Shown here piece by piece: positions 29,089-41,700 of a stretch of DNA of 64,000 nucleotides. The first letter of the stretch is position 1. Each line of letters opens with the position of its first letter. Position numbers and translations under genes: made by a program. The notes under the pieces are model-generated. The model ran no database searches, was not told the DNA's origin, and saw only the letters and a program-made list of their open reading frames with translations. The stretch is from Aristolochia californica (Eukaryota; Streptophyta; Magnoliopsida; Piperales; Aristolochiaceae), in assembly GCA_029961685.1 (NCBI GenBank), contig JARWKL010000001.1:23820295-23884294 (forward strand), written 5' to 3'.

Positions 29089-29186
29089 TTAGGGAATGTA
29101 AGCTATTTTTAATTTTATATATCCGGTTTTGCAAATGTTAGGGATTGTAAGCTATTTTTAATTTTATATATCCAGTTTTGCAAATG
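29089..29186 (+). repeat. 49 bp tandem duplication in A unit, copy 1
   Basis: The segment TTAGGGAATGTAAGC... at 29089-29137 is repeated as TTAGGGATTGTAAGC... at 29138-29186, both ending TTTTGCAAATG. The halves differ mainly at GGGAATG/GGGATTG and TCCGG/TCCAG. The same pair is present in the other A units. Confidence 0.95.
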
Positions 29187-30491
29187 TCCGGAAAAGGGGA
29201 AGGCGGGGGATTTTTAACTGAGTGTTGACTCTCAATCCATAAGTAATTTCTTAGGTTTATATAGCCCATTATGCATGATAAATCACTTTACAATCATCTA
29301 TGATCGTTACATCAGCTCTTTGTAAATAGGCAAAATAATGGCTTGATTGACTCAGGTAAATATCCCCCCGCACGTTCACTTGAGAATTTAATGAGCATTT
29401 GTTATTCTCTTTAAAATGTTTGGATCCGTAGTTGATTTGCATCTTTAAAATTTTTCAAGCTTGCATATCCATTTTTAAACCATGCGTGGAAGAAATCTCT
29501 TTCTTATAAATTCCGAGCTGTTAGGGTTGAGCTAGTGGAATTTCCAAAACTTGGACAACAAAACTTTTGTCTTCATTTGTGGTGTGTGAATAAATTTTCG
29601 TTACTCACATTTGCTATTGTTTAAAAAAATTTCCATACATAAACTCTAAAATTTTCATTTTGTTGTGATCTATTTGCCTTTTTGGTTTACGGGATGAAGG
29701 GAGAGCGAAAACTCAAAGTTTTGATTTAAGAAAAAAGAGTACCTCTAAAATGGAAATGCACAATGGACAAATGTAGAGAGAGATAATTCCAAAGAGTGAC
29801 TGTAATGTTTAGGGATTGTGAGCTCTTTTTAGTTTTGATTTATTAGGTTTTGCAATTGTCGTGAAAAGGGGGAGGCATGGGATTTTTAACTGAGTGTTGA
29901 CTCCCAATCCATAAGTCATTTTTAGGGTAATATAGCCCGTTACACATGATAAATCACTTTACAATGATCTATGATCGTTTGGTCAGCTTTTTATATATGG
30001 GAAAAATAAAGGCTTGTTCGACTCTAGTAAATATCACATCGCACGTTCACAAGAGAATTTAGTGAGCGTTTGTTATACTTGTTATTCTCTTTAAAAGTTT
30101 TGGCTCCATAGGTGATTTGCATCTTTGACATCTGTCAAGCATGCATATCCGTTTTTAAAGCATGTGTGGAAGAAATCTCTTTCTTATAAAATTCCAAGCT
30201 GTTAGGGTCAACAACTAGTGGAATTTCCCAAAGTTGGACAACAAAACTTTTTTGTTCATTTGGGGTGTGTGAATAAATTTTATTTACATACATTTGTTAT
30301 TGTTTTATACTTTTTCCATATATAAACTCTAAAATTTTCATTTTGTTGTGATCTATTTGCCTTTTTGGGTTACGGCATGAAGGGAGAACGAAAACTCAAA
30401 GTTTTGATTTAATAAAAAAGTGTACATCCAAAATGGAAATGCACAATGCTCAATTGTAGAGAGAGATAATTCCAAATAGTGTCTCTAATTT

Positions 30492-30589
30492 TTAGGGAAT
30501 GTAAGCTATTTTTAATTTTATATATCCGGTTTTGCAAATGTTAGGGATTGTAAGCTATTTTTAATTTTATATATCCAGTTTTGCAAACG
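30492..30589 (+). repeat. 49 bp tandem duplication in A unit, copy 2
   Basis: The halves begin at 30492 and 30541 and keep the same diagnostic differences as in copy 1 (TCCGG first, TCCAG second). The duplication therefore predates amplification of the dimer. Confidence 0.95.
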
Positions 30590-31285
30590 TCGGGAAAAGG
30601 GGGAGGCAGGGGATTTTTAACTGAGTGTTGACTCTCAATCCATAAGTAATTTCTTAGGGTTATATAGCCTATTATGCATGATAAATCACTTTACAATCAT
30701 CTATGATCGTTACGTCAGCTCTTTGTAAATAGGCAAAATAATGGCATGATTGACTCGGGTAAATATCCCCCCGCACGTTCACTTGAGAATTTAATGAGCA
30801 TTTGTTATTCTCTTTAAAAGGTTTGGATCCGTAGTTGATTTGCATCTTTAAAATTTTTCAAGCTTGCATATCCATTTTTAAAGCATGCGTGGAAGAAATC
30901 TCTTTCTTATAAATTCCGAGCTGTTAGGGTTGAGCTAGTGGAATTTCCCAAACTTGGACAACAAAACTTTTGTCTTCATTTGTGGTGTGTGAATAAATTT
31001 TCGTTACTCACATTTGCTATTGTTTAAAAAAATTTCCATACATAAACTCTAAAATTTTCATTTTGTTGTGATCTATTTGCCTTTTTGGTTTACGGGATGA
31101 AGGGAGAGCGAAAACTCAAAGTTTTGATTTAAGAAAAAAGAGTACCTCTAAAATGGAAATGCACAATGGACAAATGTAGAGAGAGATAATTCCAAAGAGT
31201 GACTGTAATGTTTAGGGATTGTGGGCTCTTTTTAGTTTTGATTTATTAGGTTTTGCAATTGTCGTGAAAAGGGGGAGGCTTGGGA

Positions 31286-32017
31286 TTTTTAACTGAGTGT
31301 TGACTCCCAATCCATAAGTCATTTCTTTGGGTAATATAACCCGTTATGCATGAAAAATCAATTTAAAATCATCTGTGATCGTTTGGTCATCTTTTTGTTA
31401 ATGGGCAAAATAATGGCTTGTTTGACTCGGGTTAATATCCCATCACACGTTCACATGAGAATTTAGTGAGCGTTTGTTATACTTGTTATTCTCTTTAAAA
31501 GTTTTGGCTCCATAGGTGATTTGCATCTTTAACATCTGTCAAGCATGAATATCCGTTTTTAAAGCATGTGTGGAAGAAATCTCTTTCTTATAAAATTCCA
31601 AGCTGTTAGGGTCAACAACTAGTGGAATTTCCCAAAGTTGGACAACAAAACTTTTTTGTTCATTTGTGGTGTGTGAATAAATTTTCTTTACATACATTTG
31701 TTATTGTTTTATACTTTTTCCATATATAAACTCTAAAATTTTCATTTTGGTGTGATCTATTTGCCTTTTTGGGTTACGGCATGAAGGGAGAACGAAAACT
31801 CAAAGTTTTGATTTAAGAAAAAAGTGTACATGCAAAATGGAAATGCACAATGCTCAATTGTAGAGAGAGATAATTCCAAATAGTGTCTCTAATTTTTAGG
31901 GAATGTAAGCTATTTTTAATTTTATATATCCGGTTTTGCAAATGTTAGGGATTGTAAGCTATTTTTAATTTTATATATCCAGTTTTGCAAACGTCGGGAA
32001 AAGGGGAAGGCGGGGGA
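31286..32017 (+). repeat. Mosaic unit 48: unit-52-like head on an A-type body
   Basis: About the first 165 bp match unit 52 (starts 34093), not the other A units: ATAACCCGTTA, GCATGAAAAATCAATTTAAA, ATCATCTGTGATCGTTTGG, TTTTTGTTAATGGGC and GGGTTAATATCCCATCACACG. From about 31451 (TCACATGAGAATTTAGTGAG) onward it is A type, including the short TTGTTATACTTGTTATTC insertion and the 49 bp tail duplication. The switch is in register, so length is unchanged at 732 bp. Gene conversion or crossing over is inferred. Confidence 0.88.
31896..31993 (+). repeat. 49 bp tandem duplication in A unit, copy 3
   Basis: The halves begin at 31896 and 31945, with TCCGG in the first and TCCAG in the second. It lies in the tail of the mosaic unit 48. 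Confidence 0.95.
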
Positions 32018-33298
32018 TTTTTAACTGAGTGTTGACTCTCAATCCATAAGTAATTTCTTAGGTTTATATAGCCTATTATGCATGATAAATCACTTTACAA
32101 TCATCTATGATCGTTACATCAGCTCTTTGTAAATAGGCAAAATAATGGCATGATTGACTCAGGTAAATATCCCCCCGCACGTTCACTTGAGAATTTAATG
32201 AGCATTTGTTATTCTCTTTAAAAGGTTTGGATCCGTAGTTGATTTGCATCTTTAAAACTTTTCAAGCTTGCATATCCATTTTTAAAGCATGCGTGGAAGA
32301 AATCTCTTTCTTATAAATTCCGAGCTGTTAGGGTTGAGCTAGTGGAATTTCCCAAACTTAGACAACAAAACTTTTGTCTTCATTTGTGGTGTGTGAATAA
32401 ATTTTCATTACTCACATTTGCTATTGTTTAAAAAATTTCCATACATAAACTCTAAAATTTTCATTTTGTTGTGATCTATTTGCCTTTTTGGTTTACGGGA
32501 TGAAGGGAGAGCGAAAAGTCAAAGTTTGGATTTAAGAAAAAAGAGTACCTCGAAAATGGAAATGCACAATGGACAAATGTAGAGGGAGATAATTCCAAAG
32601 AGTGACTGTAATGTTTAGGAATTGTGAGCTCTTTTTAGTTTTGATTTATTAGGTTTTGCAATTGTCGTGAAAAGGGGGAGGCATGGGATTTTTAACTGAG
32701 TGTTGACTCCCAATCCATAAGTCATTTCTTAGGGTAATATAACCCGTTACACATGGTAAATCACTTTACAATGACCTATGATCGTTTGGTCAGCTTTTTA
32801 TATATGGGAAAAATAAAGGCTTGTTCGACTCTAGTAAATATCACATCGCACGTTCACATGAGAATTTAGTGAGCGTTTGTTATACTTGTTATTCTCTTTA
32901 AAAGTTTTGGCTCCATAGGTGATTTGCATCTTTAACATCTGTCAAGCATGCATATCCGTTTTTAAAGCATGTGTGGAAGAAATCTCTTTCTTATAAAATT
33001 CCAAGCTGTTAGGGTCAACAACTAGTGGAATTTCCCAAAGTTGGACAACAAAACTTTTTTGTTCATTTGTGGTGTGTGAATAAATTTTATTTACATACAT
33101 TTGTTATTGTTTTATACTTTTTCCATATATAAACTCTAAAATTTTCATTTTGTTGTGATCTATTTGCCTTTTTGGGTTACGGCATGAAGGGAGAACGAAA
33201 ACTCAAAGTTTTGATTTAAGAAAAAAGTGTACATCCAAAATGGAAATGCACAATGCTCAATTGTAGAGAGAGATAATTCCAAATAGTGTCTCTAATTT

Positions 33299-33396
33299 TT
33301 ATGGAATGTAAGCTATTTTTAATGTTATATATCCGGTTTTGCAAATGTTAGAGATTGTAAGCTATTTTTAATTTTATATATCCAGTTTTGCAAAGG
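33299..33396 (+). repeat. 49 bp tandem duplication in A unit, copy 4
   Basis: The halves begin at 33299 and 33348. Private changes TTATGG and TTAGAG replace TTAGGG in the two halves, so this copy has drifted a little from the other three. Confidence 0.95.
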
Positions 33397-34092
33397 TCGG
33401 GAAAAGGGGGAGGCTGGGGATTTTTAACTGAGTGTTGACTCTCAATACATAAGTAATTTCTTAGGGTTATATAGCCCATTATGCATGATAAATCACTTTA
33501 CAATCATCTATGATCGTTACGTCAGCTCTTTGTAAATAGGCAAAATAATGGCATGATTGACTCGGGTAAATATCCCCCCGCACGTTCACTTGAGAATTTA
33601 ATGAGCATTTGTTATTCTCTTTAAAAGGTTTGGATCCGTAGTTGATTTGCATCTTTAAAATTTTTCAAGCTTGCATATCCATTTTTAAAGCATGCGTGGA
33701 AGAAATCTCTTTCTTATAAATTCTGAGCTGTTAGGGTTGAGCTAGTGGAATTTCCCAAACTTGGACAACAAAACTTTTGTCTTCATTTGTGGTGTGTGAA
33801 TAAATTTTCGTTACTCACATTTGCTATTGTTTAAAAAAATTTCCATACATAAACTCTAAAATTTTCATTTTGTTGTAATCTATTTGCCTTTTTGGTTTAC
33901 GGGATGAAGGGAGAGCGAAAATTCAAAGTTTTGATTTATGGAAAAAGAGTACCTCTAAAATGGAAATGCACAATGGACAAATGTAGAGAGAGATAATTCC
34001 AAAGAGTGACTGTAATGTTTAGGGATTGTGAGCTCTTTTTAGTTTTGATTTATTAGGTTTTGCAATTGTCGTGAAAAGGGGGAGGCATGGGA

Positions 34093-34768
34093 TTTTTAAC
34101 TGAGTGTTGACTCCCAATCCATAAGTCATTTCTTTGGTAATATAACCCGTTACGCATGAAAAATCAATTTAAAATCATCTGTGATCGTTTGGTCATCTTT
34201 TTGTTAATGGGCAAAATAATGGCTTGTTTGACTCGGGTTAATATCCCATCACACGTTCATTTGAGAATATAATGAGCGTTTTTTATTCTCTTTAAAAGGT
34301 TTGGATCCATAGAAGATTTGCATCTTTAAAATATTTGAAGCATGCATATCCATTTTTAAAGCATGTTTGGAAGAAATCTCTTTCTTATAAAATTCCAAGC
34401 TATTAGTGTCAACAACTAGTGGAATTTCCCAAACTTGGACAACAAAACTTTTGTGTTCATTTGTGGTCTGTGAATAAATTTTCTTTACCTACATATTTTA
34501 TTGTTTTAAAATTTTTCCATACATAAACTCTAAAATTTCCTTTTTGTTGTGATCTATTTGCCTTTTTGGTTTACAGGATGAAGGGAGAGAGCGAAAACTC
34601 AAAGTTTTGATTTAAGAAAAAAGAGTATATCTAAAACGGAAATGCACAATGGACAAATATAGAGAGAGATAATTCCAAAGAGTGACTGTAATATTTAGGG
34701 ATTGTGTGAACTTTTTAGTTTTTATATATCAGGTTTTACAATCATCGGGAAAAGAGGGAGGCAGGGGA
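34093..34768 (+). repeat. Linker unit 52 between the two higher-order blocks
   Basis: This is a single 676 bp monomer with GAAAAATCAATTTAAAATC and GGGTTAATATCCCATC. It resembles unit 41 (GCATGAAAAATCATTTTAAA) and supplies the head type seen in mosaic unit 48. It follows a B unit, as unit 41 follows the B-like unit 40, so B followed by this type may be the ancestral order. Confidence 0.8.
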
Positions 34769-35403
34769 TTTTTAACTGAGTGTTGACTCCCAATCCATAA
34801 GTCATTTCATAGGGTAATATAGCCCGTTACGCATGATAAATCACTTTAGAATAATCTTTGATCGTTAGGTCAGCTTTTTGTAAATGGGCAAAATAATGAC
34901 TTGAGAATTTAATGAGCGTTTTTTATTCTCTTTAAAAGTTTTGGATCCATAGGTGATTTGCATCTTTAACAAGTTTCAGGCATGCATATCCATTTTTAAA
35001 GCTTGTGTGGAAGAAATCTCTTTCTTATAAAATTCCAAGCTGTTAAAGGTTAACTAGTGGAATTTTCCAAACTTGGACAACAAATTTTTTTTCTTCATTT
35101 GTGGTGTGTAAAGAAATTTTCTTTACTAACATTTTTTTTTTGTTTCAAATTTTTCCATTCATAAACTATAAAATTTTTATTTGGTTGTGATCTATTTGCC
35201 TTTTTGGTTTACGGGATGAAGGAGAGCAAAAACTAAAAGTTTTTATTTAAGAAAAAAAAGTACATCTAAAATGGAAATGCACAATGCACAAATGTAGAGA
35301 GAGATAATTCCAATGAGTATCTGTAATTTTTAGGGATTGTAAGTTCTTTTTAGTTGTTATATAACAGGTCTTGCAATTGTCGGGAAAAGTGGAAGGCGAG
35401 GGA
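34769..35403 (+). repeat. Unit 53, 635 bp, deletion, e-type tail
   Basis: CAAAATAATGACTTGAGAATTT at about 34898 shows loss of about 39 bp, including the second TTGACTC. The tail has AGTTTTTATTTAAG and CCAATGAGT, the signature of the e monomers at 38092 and 41450. The five-monomer order therefore begins one unit before 35404. Confidence 0.8.
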
Positions 35404-38400
35404 TTTTTAGCTGAGTGCTGACTCCCAATCCATAAGTCATTTCTTAGTGTAATATAGCCCGTTACGCATTATAAATGACTTTACAATCATCTATGATCGT
35501 TAGGTCAGCTTTTTGTAAATGGAAAAAATAATGGCTTGTTTGACTCGGGTAAATATCCCACTGCACGTTCACTTGAAAATTTAATGAGCATTTGTTACTC
35601 TCATTAAAAGGTTTAGATCCATAGGTGATTTTCATATTTAACATGTTTCTAGCATGCATATCCATTTTTAAAGCATGTGTGGATGAAATCATTTTCTTAT
35701 AAAATTCCAAGTTATTAGAATTGAACCAGCGGAATTTCCCAAACATGGACAACAAAATTTTTTTGTTCATTTGTGGTGTGTGAATAAATTTTCTTTACTT
35801 ACATTTGATAAAGTTTTAAATTTTTTCCATACATAAACTCAAAAACTTTCATTTTTTTGTGATCTATTTGCCTTTATGGTTTACGGGATGAAGGCAGAGC
35901 GAAAACTAAAAGTTTTGATTTAAGAAAAAAGTGTATATCTAAAATTAAAATGCACAATGCACAAATATAGAGAGAGATAATTCCAAAGAATGTCTGTAAT
36001 TTTTAAGGATTGTAAGCTCCTTTTAGTTTTTATATATATGGTTTTGCAATTGTTGGGAAAGGGGGGAGGCAGGGGATTTTTAACTAAGTCATGACTCCCA
36101 ATCTATATGACATTTCTTAGGGTAATATAGCCCGTTACGCGTCATAAATCATTTTACAATCACCTATGATCTTCAGGTCGGCTTTTGTATATGGGCAAAA
36201 TAATGGCCTGTTTGACTCTGGCAAACATCCCATCGCACGTTCACTTGAGAATTTAATGAGCGTGTGTTACTCTCTTTAAACAGTTTACATCCATAGGTGA
36301 TTTTCATCTTTAACATGTTTCAAGCTTGCATATCCATTTTTAAAGCATGTGTGGATGTAATCTCTTTCTTATAAAATTCCAAGCTGTTAGGGTTGAACTA
36401 GTGGAATTTGCCAAACTTTGACAAAAAAACTTTTTTGTTTATTTGTGGTGTGTGAATAAATTTTCTTTACTTACATTTTTGAGAGTTTTAAATTTTTTTC
36501 ATATATAAACTTTAAAATTTTCATTTTGTTGTGATCTATTTGCCTTTTTGGTTTACGGGATGAAGGGAGAGCGAAAACTCAAAGTTTTAATTTAAGAAAA
36601 AAGTATATATCTAAAATGGAAATGCACAATGCACAAATATAGAGAGAGATAATTCCAAAGAGTGTCTGTAATTTTTAGGGATTGTAAGTTCTTTTTAGTT
36701 TTTATATATCAGGTTTTGCAATCGTCAGGAAAAGGGGGAGGCGAGGGATTTTTAACTGAGTGTTGACTCCCAATCCATATGACATTTCTTTGGGAAATAT
36801 AGCCCGATACGCATGATAAATCACTTTACAATTATCAATGATGGTCAGGTCAGCTTTTTGTATATGGGTAAAATAATGAATTATTTGACTCGGGTAAAAA
36901 TCCCACCGCACTTTCATTTGAGAATTTAATGAGCGTTTGTTATTCTCTTTAAAAGGTTTAGATCCATAGGTGATTTTCATCTTTAACATGTTTCAAGCAT
37001 GCATATTCGTTTTTAAAGCATGTGTGGAAGAAATCTCTTTCTCATAAAATTCGAAGCTATTAGGGTCAACAACTAGTGGAATTTCCCAAAATTGGATAAC
37101 AAAACTTTTGAGTTCATTTGTGGTGTGTGAATAAATTATCTTTACTTACATTTGTTATTGTTTAAAACTTTTTCCATACATAAACTCTAAAAATTTCAAT
37201 TTGTTGTGATCTATTTGCCTTATTGGTTTACGGGATGAAGGGACAGCGAAAACTCAAAGTTTTGATTTAAGAAAAAAGTGTACACCTAAAATTAAAAAGA
37301 AATGCACAAATATAGAGAGACATTATTCCAAAGAGTGTCTTTAATTTTTAGGGATTGTAAGCTCTTTTTATTTTTTATATATCCGGTTTTTCAATCGTCG
37401 AGAAAAGGGGGAGGCGGTGGATTTTTAACTGACTGTTGACTCCCTATCCATATGAGATTTCTTAGCGTAATATAGCCCGTTACGCATGATAAATCACTTT
37501 ACAATAATATATGATCGTCAGGTCTGCCTTTTGTATATGGGCAAAATATTGGCTTGTTTGATTGGGGAAAATATCCCACCGCACGTTCACTTGAGAATTT
37601 AATGAGCGTTTTTATTCTCTTGAAAAGGTTTGGATCCATAAGTGAATTTCATCTTTAACATGTTTAAAGCATGCATTTCCATTTTTAAAGCATGTGTGGA
37701 TGAAATCTCTTTCTTTTAAAATTCTAAGCCGTTAGGGTTGAACTAATGGAATTTCCCAAACTTGGACAACAAAACTTTTGTGTTCATTTGTGGTGTCTAA
37801 ATTAATTTTCTTGACTTACATTTGTTATTCTTTTAAATTTTTTCCATACATAAACTCTAAAAGTTTCATTTTGTTGTGAGCTATTTGCCTTTTTGGTTTA
37901 CGGCATGAAGGGAGAGCAAAAACTTAATGTTTTGATTTAAGAAAAATGTGTACATCTAGAATTGAAATGCACAATGGACAAATGTAGAGGGAGATAATTC
38001 AAAAGAGTGTCTGTAATTTAGGGATTGTAAGCACTTTTTAGTTTTTATTATCTAGTTTTTCAATCGTCGGGAAAAGGGGGAGGCGGGGGAGTTTTAACTG
38101 AGTGTTGACTCCCAATCCATAAGTCATTTCTTAGGGTAATAAAGCACGTTACTCATGATAAATCACTTTACAATCGTCTATGATCGTTAGGTCAGCTTTT
38201 TGTAAATGGGAAAAATAATCGCTTGTTTGACTCGGTATATATCCCACCGCACGTTCATTTGCGAATTTAATGAGCGTTTGTTATTCTCTTAAAAAGGTTT
38301 GGATCCATAAGTGATTTGCATCTTTAACATGTTTCAAGCATGCATATCCATTTTTAAAGCATGTGTGGATGAAATCACTTTCTAATAAAATTCCAAGCTG

Positions 38401-38760
38401 TTAGGGTTGAGCTAGTGGAATTTCCCAAACTTGGACAACAAAACTTTTGTGTTCATTTGTGGTGTGTGAATAAATTTTCTTTACTAACATTTTTTATTTT
38501 TTTAAATTTTTTCCATACATAAACTCTAAAATTTTTATTTGGTTGTGATCTATTTGCCTTTTTGGTTTACGGGATGTAGGAGAGCGAGCACTAAAAGTTT
38601 TTATTTAAGAAATAAAGTACATCTAAAATGGAAATGCACAATGCACAAATGTAGAGAGAGATAATTCCAATGAGTGTCTGTAATTTTTAGGGATTGAAAG
38701 CTCTTTGTAGTTTTTATATATCAGGTTTTGCAATCGTCGAGAAAAAAGGAAGGTGGGGGA
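35404..38760 (+). repeat. Pentamer higher-order repeat, copy 1 (a-b-c-d-e)
   Basis: Monomers start at 35404 (a), 36077 (b), 36749 (c), 37422 (d) and 38092 (e). Signatures: a has CATTATAAATGACTTT (TATTAGAAATGACTTT in later copies); b has AACTAAGTCATGACTCCCAA; c has TCATAAAATTCGAAGC and AAATTATCTTTAC; d has CTCCCTATCCATATGAGA, AGGTCTGCC and TATTATCTAG; e has AATAAAGCACGTTACTC and CTCGGTATATATCCC. Length is 3357 bp. Long minus-strand frames at 35462-35770 and 36702-36989 are accidental extensions of the recurrent monomer frame. Confidence 0.93.
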
Positions 38761-41700
38761 TTTTTAACTGAGTGTTGACTCCCAATCCATAAGTCATTTC
38801 TTAGGGTAATATATCCCGTTACGTATTAGAAATGACTTTACAATCATCTATGATTGTTAGGTCAGTTTTTTATAAATGGGAAAAATAATGGCTTGTTTAA
38901 CTCGGGTTAATATCCCACTGCATATTCACTTGAGAATTTAATGAGCTTTTGTTACTCTCTTTAAAAGGTTTAGATCCATAGGTGATTTGCATCTTTAACA
39001 TGTTTCGAGCATGCATATCCATTTTTAAAGCATGTGTGGATGAAATCACTTTCTTATAAAATTTCAAGCTATTAGGGTTGAACTAGTGGAATTTCCCAAA
39101 CATGGACAACAAAACTTTTGTGTTCATTTGTGGTGTGTGAATAAATTTTCTTTACTTACATTTGTTATTGTTTTAAATTTTTTCCATACATAAACTCTAA
39201 AATTTTCATTTTTTTGTGATATATTTGCCTTTATGGTTTACAGGATGAAGGGAGAGCGAAAACTCAAAGTTTTGATTTAAGAAAAAATTGTACATCTAAA
39301 ATTAAAGTGCACAATCCACAAATATAGAGAGAGATAATTCCAAAGAATGTCTGTAATTTTTAGGGATTGTAAGATCTTTTTAGTTTTTATATATATGGTT
39401 TTGCAATCGTCGGGAAAGGGGGGAGGCGGGGGATTTTTAACTAAGTCATGACTCCCAAACCATATGACATTTCTTATGGTAATATAGCCCGTTACGCATG
39501 ATAAATAATTTTACAATCATCTATGCTCTTCAGGTCAGCTTTTGTATATGGGCAAAATAATGGCTTGTTTGACTCTGGCAAACATCCCATCGCACATTCA
39601 CTTGAGAATTTAATGAGCATTTGTTACTCTCTTTAAACAGTTTAGATCCATAGGTAATTTTAATCTTTAACATGTTTCAAGCATGCATATCCATTTTTAG
39701 AGCATGTTTGGATGAAATCTCATTCTTATAAAATTCGAAGCTGTTAGGGTTGAACTAGTGGAATTTGCCAAACTTGGACAACAAAACTTTTGTGTTCATT
39801 TCTCGTGTGCGAATAAATTTTCTTTACTTACATTTGTCATAGTTTAAAATTTTTCCCATATATAAACTCTAAAATTTTCATTTTGTTGTGATCTATTTGC
39901 CTTTTTGGTGTACGGGATGAAGGGAGAGCGAAAACTCAAAGTTTTAATTTAAGAAAAAAGTATACATCTAAAATGGAAAAGCAAAATGCACAAATATGGA
40001 GAGAGATAATTCCAAAGTGTGTGTATAATTTTTAGGGATTGTAAGTCCTTTTTAGTTTTTATATATCAGGTTTTGCAATCGTCTGGAAAAGGGGGAGGCG
40101 AGGGATTTTTAACTGAGTGTTGACTCCCAATCCATATGACATTTATTTGGGAAATATTGCCCGTTACGCATGATAAATCACTTTACAATCATCTATGATC
40201 GCCAGGTCAGCTTTTTTTATATGGGTAAAATAACGAATTGTTTGACTCGGGTAAATATCCCACCACACGTTCATTTGAGAATTTAATGAGCCTTTGTTAT
40301 TCTCTTTAAAAGGTTTGGATCCATAGGTGATTTTCATCTTTAACATGTTTCAAGCATGCATATCCATTTTTAAAGCATGTGTGGAAGAAATCTCTTTCTC
40401 ATAAAATTCGAAGCTATTAGGGTCAACAACTAGTGGAATTTCCCAAAATTGGATAACAAAACTTTTGAGTTCATTTGTGGTGTGTGACTAAATTATCTTT
40501 ACTTACATTTGTTATTGTTTAAAACTATTTCCATACATAAACTCTAAAAATTTCAATTTGTTGTGATCTATTTGCCTTATTTGCTTACGGGATGAAGGGA
40601 CAGCGAAAACTAAAAGTTTTGATTTAAGAAAAAAGTGTACACCTAAAATTAAAAAGAAATGCACAAATATAGAGAGACATTATTCCAAAGAGTGTCTTTA
40701 ATCTTTAGGGATTGTAAGCTCTTTTTATTTTTTATATATCCGGTTTTTCAATCGTCGAGCAAAGGGGGAGGCGGTGGATTTTTAACTGAGTGTTGACTCC
40801 CTATCTATATGAGATTTCTTAGCGTAATATAGCCCGTTACGCATGATAAATCACTTTACAATAATATATGATCGTCAGGTCTGCCTTTTGTATATGGGCA
40901 AAATATTGGCTTGTTTGACTGGGGAAAATATCCCACCGCACGTTCACTTGAGAATTTAATGAGCGTTTGTTATTCTCTTGAAAAGGTTTGGATCCATAGG
41001 TGATTTTCATCTTTAACATGTTTAAAGCATGCATATCCATTTTTAAAGCATGTGTGGTTGAAATTTCTTTCTTTTAAAATTCTAAGCCGTTAGGGTTGAA
41101 CTAATGGAATTTCCCAAACTTGGACAACAAAACTTTTGTGTTCATTTGTGGTGTCTAAATAAATTTTCTTGACTTACATTTGTTATTCTTTTAAATTTTT
41201 TCCATACATAAACTCTAAAAGTTTCATTTTGTTGTGATCTATTTGCCTTTTATGTTTACGGCATGAAGGGAGAGCGAAAACTTAATGTTTTGATTTAAGA
41301 AAAATGTGTACATCTAGAATTGAAATGCACAATGGACAAATGTAGAGGGAGATAATTCAAAAGAGTGTCTGTAATTTAGGGATTGTAAGCACTTTTTAGT
41401 TTTTATTATCTGGTTTTGCAATCGTCGGGAAAAGGGGGAGGCGGCGGAGTTTTAACAGAGTGTTGACTCCCAATCCATAAGTCATTTCTTAGGGTAATAA
41501 AGCACGTTACTCATGATAAATCACTTTACAATCATCTATGATCGTTAGGTCAGCTTTTTGTAAATGGGAAAAATAATCGCTTGTTTGACTCGGTATATAT
41601 CCCACCGCACGTTCACTTGCGAATTTAATGAGTGTTTGTTATTCTCTTTAAAAGGATTGGATCCATAGGTGATTTGCATCTTTAACATGTTTCAAGCATG

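Larger units (their letters stand above)
28479..34092 (+). repeat. Dimer higher-order repeat (A-B), four copies, period ~1404 bp
   Basis: Units 44-51 alternate. Type A starts at 28479, 29883, 31286 and 32699 and is 722-732 bp. Type B starts at 29211, 30614, 32018 and 33421 and is 672-681 bp. Period steps are 1404, 1403, 1413 and 1394. A carries TTTTGGCTCCATAGG, TTGGGTTACGGCATGAAGG and a 49 bp tandem duplication in its tail. B carries CCCCCCGCACGTTCAC, AAATTCCGAGCTG (AAATTCTGAGCTG in the fourth copy) and TTTTGATTTATTAGG. Equivalent units in different copies differ at few positions by eye, while A and B differ widely. This is the usual mark of a recently amplified higher-order repeat. Confidence 0.95.

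Noticed and set aside
29138..29150. Telomere-like TTTAGGG in most units (TTTTTAGGGATTG)
   Set aside because: Only one heptamer per 672 bp and never in tandem, so this is not interstitial telomere sequence.
35462..35770. 102-codon minus-strand frame as a gene
   Set aside because: It is the common monomer frame extended by loss of one TGA. The equivalent units in pentamer copies 2 and 3 (38761 and 42119) are not open over this length, so there is no sign of selection for coding.
36702..36989. 95-codon minus-strand frame crossing a monomer boundary
   Set aside because: It runs through the G-rich island into the next unit. Its partner units at 40164-40346 and 43518-43700 hold only the 60-codon core, so the extension is accidental.
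38105..38233. Two TTGACTC motifs per unit as W-box or bZIP promoter elements
   Set aside because: Seven-base motifs are expected by chance in 672 bp, and there is no gene or other promoter feature next to them.
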